A stretch of DNA of 8,418 nucleotides from NCBI GenBank assembly GCA_009840715.1, contig VXNE01000382.1, positions 1 through 8,418 of the forward strand. The letters are read 5' to 3'. Both the position numbers and the translations under genes were made by a program. How positions within the stretch are numbered: the stretch's first letter is position 1; the number at the start of each line of letters is the position of its first letter. A model generated the notes under the pieces. That model was given only the letters and a program-made list of their open reading frames with translations. It did no database searches and was not told the DNA's origin. Source of the DNA: Gammaproteobacteria bacterium (GTDB taxonomy: Bacteria; Pseudomonadota; Gammaproteobacteria; Pseudomonadales; Azotimanducaceae). Below, piece by piece: positions 5,547-8,418 of the stretch.

Positions 5547-7256
5547 TCAGGTGCGCACGGTCAAGCCATCGGCAAGCGAGTAGCGGTAGATGCGCCATGC
5601 GGGGAACGTGGCGACGGCCCCACCCGCAAGTGTGACTGCCGCGGCTACGACAAGATCGAACGCACCCGGCGGGGTGGCTGCCAGCGCCAGGCCGAACTGG
5701 TCGAGAAGCGCGCGCCGCGCCAGGGGCATGGCACCGTGCACGGTCACCAGGCCGACGATGGATGCCGCGGCTGCCAGCAGGAGGGCCTCGACGATGAGCA
5801 TGGAGAAGATCCAGCCTGGCCCGGCGCCCACGGCTCGCAGCACCGCCATCTCGCGCCGCCGTTGCGCGAGACCGGTCAAGAGCGTCGTCAGCATGCCCAC
5901 CAGACCGGCGGCGACGACCAGGATGCTGATACCGAGCAAGGCCGCCTCCGCGACGCCGAGCATGCCCCAGAGCTGCTGCAACGCCACCCCCGGGACGATC
6001 GCGGTCAGCGGTTCCGGCTCGTATTCGTTCACGTGCCGTTGAAGGCGGAGCAGCATTGGGCGGGATTCCAGGCCGACGATAAAGGCGGTGATGCTCTCTG
6101 GGTCGCCGGCGTGTTCCGGGTGCGCCTGATGTCCCTGGTGCGTGGCGTGCGCATCGCTCTCCTCGTGCGCGACGCGCTCCTCGTGCGCTCCATGGCCATC
6201 GCGGCCCACTTCCGCATGCTGCTCGCGTTGGTGCCCGGCATGGCCCTCATGCCCCTCGCCGTGCTCGTCGGCGTCGTGCCCGGCATGGTCCTCGCGCCCC
6301 TCGCCGTGCTCGCTGGCGTCGTGCGCGGCATGGTCCTCGTGCGCCTCGCCGTGCTCGCTGGCGTCGTGCGCGGCATGGTCCTCGTGCGCCTCGCGGTGCT
6401 CGCTGGCGTCGTGCCCGGCATGGTCCTCGTGCTCCTCGCCATGCTCGCTGGCGTCGTGCCCGGCATGGTCCTCGTGCTCCTCGCCATGCTCGCTGGCGTC
6501 GTGCCCGGGATGGTCCTCGTGCTCCTCGCCATGCTCGCTGGTGTGGTGCTCGGCATGGTCCTCGTGCCCCTCGCCATGCTCGCTGTGGTCATCCCCCGGG
6601 CTCGCTGGCGGGTGGTCGCCGTGGATCGCTTCCATCCCGGCCAGCGTGACGTGCACGCTGCGGTCCACGGGGGTACCGGTCGGGGCCAGGATCCCGGCCA
6701 CCGTGAACGGTCGATCGTCGTGATGCTCGAAGCTCACCTCGCCAATACCGTGCGAGACGACGATGGCATCGCCTATGGCATAGCCGAGCGCCCGCGCGAC
6801 CTCGGCGCCGAGCACGGCGGCGTATGGCCGGTCGAACGTCCGGCCGAGCGCAGTTTCGAGACTCTGGTCACGGCCATACCGGTAGTGCTCGAAGTACGCG
6901 TCTGTCGTGCCTACGACGCGATAACCGCGATGCGAGTCACCGAGCGACAGAGGGATCGTCCAGGCCACCTCCGGTCGAGCTGCGATGTCCTGGTAGCTTG
7001 CCCAGGAGATGCCGCTCGTCGCGTCCCCGATCCGGAACACCGAATAGAGCAGCAGGTTGAGTTGGCCGCCCCGCGCGCCGACGATGAGGTCCGCCCCTGT
7101 AATGGTGTTCTCGAAGCCGGCCCGCGCTTCCGTCCGAATTCGGTCCACGCCCAACAGGAGGCTCACGCTCACGGCAACGGACAGGATCGTGAGCCCCGCC
7201 GTCAAGCGGCGATTCAGCACGCTACGCAGCGCCAGGGTGAACAGGTGACGCAGCAC
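5547..7256 (-). CDS. FtsX/MacB-type ABC permease with a His-rich repeat arm
   Basis: This 569-residue permease is the membrane subunit of a LolD/MacB-type ABC system. Predicted helices are TM1 (about 17-37), TM2 (433-459), TM3 (482-508) and TM4 (532-556). A large periplasmic MacB-like domain lies between TM1 and TM2. The cytoplasmic loop after TM2 carries QRRREMAVLRAVGA (465-478), the FtsX-family segment that contacts the ATPase. Relatives lack anything like residues 212-382 here: 44 histidines with many Asp and Glu, built on eight 15-residue units (231-350) and a looser His-rich tail (351-382). The domain then resumes with ITAFIVGLESRP and TAIVPGVALQQLW. The start is a GTG one base past the ATPase stop, with GAGG (7263-7266) six bases upstream, so translation is probably coupled. 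The likely role is moving a substrate, or doing mechanical work, in response to or for periplasmic zinc. Metal identity and direction are inferred from relatives. Confidence 0.9.
   Translation of the reverse strand: MLRHLFTLALRSVLNRRLTAGLTILSVAVSVSLLLGVDRIRTEARAGFENTITGADLIVGARGGQLNLLLYSVFRIGDATSGISWASYQDIAARPEVAWTIPLSLGDSHRGYRVVGTTDAYFEHYRYGRDQSLETALGRTFDRPYAAVLGAEVARALGYAIGDAIVVSHGIGEVSFEHHDDRPFTVAGILAPTGTPVDRSVHVTLAGMEAIHGDHPPASPGDDHSEHGEGHEDHAEHHTSEHGEEHEDHPGHDASEHGEEHEDHAGHDASEHGEEHEDHAGHDASEHREAHEDHAAHDASEHGEAHEDHAAHDASEHGEGREDHAGHDADEHGEGHEGHAGHQREQHAEVGRDGHGAHEERVAHEESDAHATHQGHQAHPEHAGDPESITAFIVGLESRPMLLRLQRHVNEYEPEPLTAIVPGVALQQLWGMLGVAEAALLGISILVVAAGLVGMLTTLLTGLAQRRREMAVLRAVGAGPGWIFSMLIVEALLLAAAASIVGLVTVHGAMPLARRALLDQFGLALAATPPGAFDLVVAAAVTLAGGAVATFPAWRIYRYSLADGLTVRT
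6207..6566 (-). repeat. Eight tandem 45-bp units encoding a His/Asp/Glu repeat
   Basis: Eight in-frame units of exactly 45 bp encode the 15-residue pattern HEDHAGHDASEHGEE, with histidines at unit positions 1, 4, 7 and 12. Six neighbouring units (6252-6521) differ from one another step by step at only 1-4 bases; the pair at 6297/6342 and the pair at 6432/6477 each differ at one base. The outer units are more diverged, the one at 6207-6251 strongly so. This is the usual picture of an array grown by unequal exchange or slippage. One unit has Arg in place of the first His. Loose His-rich sequence without the 45-bp period flanks the array (6111-6206 and 6567-6623). Confidence 0.95.
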
Positions 7257-7257
7257 G

Positions 7258-7980
7258 CTAGACCTCGGCCGTCGTCTCGACGGCCGCTGTGTTCAGCGCG
7301 GACATCGACAGCGCCCGATCGAACCGGGAGGCGAGCGCTCGGTCATGGCTCGCGAACAGCACCGCGCTCTGGCTCGCCGTGGCCTCCGCAATCAGCAAGT
7401 CGACGAAACGAGCCCGCGCACGCGTATCGAGCGCCGAGGTGGGTTCGTCGGCAATCACTAGCGCCGGCGCACCGATCAGAGCCCTCGCGACCGCCACCCT
7501 TTGTTGCTGGCCGATGCTGAGCTCCGTAACCGACCGATGGTGGATCGTGCCGTCACCGAGACCCAGGCGAGCGAGCAGGCGCAGTGCCTCTTCGCGGAGC
7601 GACGGCGAACGATCCAGCGCCTCGCGCGCGCGGCGCGCCGAGAATCGACACGGCAGGACGACGTTGTCGACGACGGACAGGTAAGGCAACAGGTTGAACA
7701 TCTGGAACACGAAACCGACCTGGTCGGCCCGCAGCCGGTCGCGCCGCAAGCCGGACAACTTCGTCATCGACTGCCCGAACACGCGCACCTCGCCCTCGGA
7801 GGCCACCAGGATGCCGCCAACCAGGCCGAGGAGGGTGCTCTTGCCGCTGCCGCTCTCTCCTTCGATGAAGACACGCTCGCCCGGGGCGACGTCCAACGCA
7901 TCCACAGCCAGGACGGGGCGATCCGGACGATAGCCGAACCGCACACCTCGCAACCGCACCGCCGAGTCCGTCTTCATCAT
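7258..7980 (-). CDS. LolD/MacB-type ABC transporter ATPase
   Basis: This 240-residue ATP-binding subunit has all the expected elements. Walker A is GESGSGKST (41-49) and the Q-loop is Gln93 in FVFQMFNLLPYLSV, typical of the LolD/MacB class. The signature is LSIGQQQR (154-161), Walker B is LVIADEP (174-180), the D-loop is SALD (182-185) and the switch histidine is His212 (FASHD). It should be cytoplasmic and power the FtsX-type permease encoded one base downstream. The LSxGQQQR form with three glutamines, together with DUF3299 downstream, fits the zinc-locus subgroup better than true LolD. Two adjacent ATGs (7980 and 7977) are possible starts; GAGGG directly precedes the first, so the second has slightly better spacing. 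The frame is open to a GTG at 8019, which lacks a ribosome site. It is the first recognisable gene of the operon. The last bases of the gene contain the GAGG used by the permease. Confidence 0.93.
   Translation of the reverse strand: MMKTDSAVRLRGVRFGYRPDRPVLAVDALDVAPGERVFIEGESGSGKSTLLGLVGGILVASEGEVRVFGQSMTKLSGLRRDRLRADQVGFVFQMFNLLPYLSVVDNVVLPCRFSARRAREALDRSPSLREEALRLLARLGLGDGTIHHRSVTELSIGQQQRVAVARALIGAPALVIADEPTSALDTRARARFVDLLIAEATASQSAVLFASHDRALASRFDRALSMSALNTAAVETTAEV
7263..7266 (-). promoter_or_regulatory. Ribosome binding site of the permease, inside the ATPase gene
   Basis: Read on the minus strand this is GAGG, six bases before the GTG start at 7254-7256. It lies within the last codons of the ATPase gene, supporting both the GTG start and translational coupling. 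Confidence 0.5.
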
Positions 7981-7990
7981 CCCTCTAGAG

Positions 7991-8026
7991 TGCCTGTCCC
8001 CGGGTCCGCACTGCCACACTCAGGCA
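7991..8026 (-). promoter_or_regulatory. Inverted repeat in the ATPase leader
   Basis: TGCCTG (7991-7996) and CAGGCA (8021-8026) form a six-pair inverted repeat around a 24-base spacer, just upstream of the ribosome site of the ATPase gene. An eight-base palindrome CTCTAGAG (7983-7990) sits between it and the start codon. The pair could be an RNA stem or an operator, but a six-base match at this distance can arise by chance. Nothing else is clear in 7981-8140, and I see no A+T-rich Zur-like box there. Confidence 0.25.
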
Positions 8027-8140
8027 GGAGCCGCGGCGCTGCCATGCCGCCATGGTCGGCTGGCGCGGGAGTGCCAGAAAATCTGCCGGGCTCCCAGAAC
8101 AGCAACTTCGCCGGCCCCTCCGACCTTGTCAAGCTGGCGG

Positions 8141-8418
8141 TCACCTTTCCAGGTCGATGACGACGAGCTCGGCGTCCAACCATCCCGGCAGCCACTTCGG
8201 CACGTTGGGACGCAGCCGTGCGAAGACGTCGCGCTTGTATTCGGGATCGTCGAAGACTACGCGGGCGCGCCCCGGCAGCGTTTCGTCGCGGATCGTAACG
8301 GTCACGGGTACGTCGCCCTCCCGCAGGACGCGCCACCAACGGCCGTCCGCGCCCGCGAACACCTGGTCTCCCTCGCGCCGGTGGTTCCCCGGCAGGATAC
8401 GGCCGTCGGGCAGCGTCA
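8141..8418 (-). CDS. 3' end of an unidentified gene, perhaps split-barrel
   Basis: The frame is open from the right edge to a TGA at 8141-8143, giving at least 91 codons; the start lies outside the window. The visible part has alternating beta-strand-like stretches (RWWRVLREGDVPVTVTIRD, then ARVVFDD), a short helix region (YKRDVFARLRP) and a final strand AELVVIDLER. The order, tryptophans then a strand with VPVTV then a strand with ARVVFDDP, is reminiscent of small flavin- or deazaflavin-binding split-barrel proteins of the DUF385/nitroreductase-like group. The resemblance is weak and no binding residues can be assigned. A GTG at 8362 is unlikely to be the true start because plausible coding sequence continues upstream of it. 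It lies 160 bases upstream of the ATPase gene on the same strand and could share its transcript. The function is unknown. Confidence 0.6.
   Translation of the reverse strand, partial: TLPDGRILPGNHRREGDQVFAGADGRWWRVLREGDVPVTVTIRDETLPGRARVVFDDPEYKRDVFARLRPNVPKWLPGWLDAELVVIDLER

Noticed and set aside
5491..5598. N-terminal extension of the DUF3299 protein to 5598
   Set aside because: It would overlap the end of the permease by over 50 bases and would bury the signal peptide behind an Arg- and His-bearing leader. Starts at 5520-5532 cannot be fully excluded.
6207..6566. The 45-bp periodic array as a CRISPR array or iteron origin
   Set aside because: The units abut with no spacers, keep the reading frame and encode a regular peptide inside a permease, so a coding repeat explains them fully.
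5736..7520. A 594-codon plus-strand open frame antisense to the permease, with a hydrophobic repeat (VVPGMVLVLLAMLAG type) that looks like membrane helices
   Set aside because: It is the complement of the His/Asp/Glu repeat: antisense codons of polar residues read as Val, Leu and Met. It has no family resemblance, runs on into the ATPase gene and lacks a ribosome site, while the minus-strand reading is clearly an FtsX-type permease.
8127..8132. TTGACA on the minus strand as a -35 box for the ATPase operon
   Set aside because: The hexamer is perfect, but nothing resembling a -10 lies 16-18 bases downstream, so a promoter is not supported by sequence alone.

Overview
The window is G+C-rich (roughly two thirds by eye) and densely coded. 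It carries seven genes, with only short gaps between them. The makeup suggests a proteobacterium, most likely an uncultured gammaproteobacterium. The main clue is a LolD-like ATPase, an FtsX-type permease and a DUF3299 protein in one run, an arrangement I know from zinc-regulated loci of Pseudomonas and Vibrio. The taxonomy is an inference; there is no rRNA or housekeeping marker here.

Layout. Positions 151-819 (+) encode a NIPSNAP-like dimeric alpha/beta-barrel protein. It runs convergently into a CPBP-family intramembrane glutamic protease (845-1615, -). That gene is divergent from two tandem paralogous MFS transporters of the spinster-like type (1726-3324 and 3352-4953, +). The two align end to end with essentially no gaps, and each carries two extra predicted membrane segments in the central loop. 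They converge on a three-gene minus-strand operon: ATPase (7258-7980), permease (5547-7256) and DUF3299 protein (5002-5490). The right edge (8141-8418, -) holds the 3' end of a gene whose start lies outside the window.

The minus-strand operon is the most interesting part. The ATPase and permease genes are one base apart and probably translationally coupled. The exported DUF3299 protein follows at once. The permease has a large periplasmic domain between its first and second membrane helices. Into this is inserted a run of about 170 residues with 44 histidines, built on eight tandem units of 15 residues (consensus HEDHAGHDASEHGEE). The core 45-bp DNA units differ from their neighbours by only 1-4 bases, so the array looks recently amplified. 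In the Pseudomonas and Vibrio loci, as I know them, a separate His-rich periplasmic protein (DUF2796/ZrgA type) accompanies the transporter. None is present between or beside the genes seen here. The insert may therefore be a built-in metal-binding arm that does the same job. This is inference: metal binding and transport direction are not shown by the sequence.

No tRNA, rRNA, CRISPR array, insertion sequence or attachment site was seen. No gene-free stretch exceeds 300 bases; the longest are 1-150 and 7981-8140.
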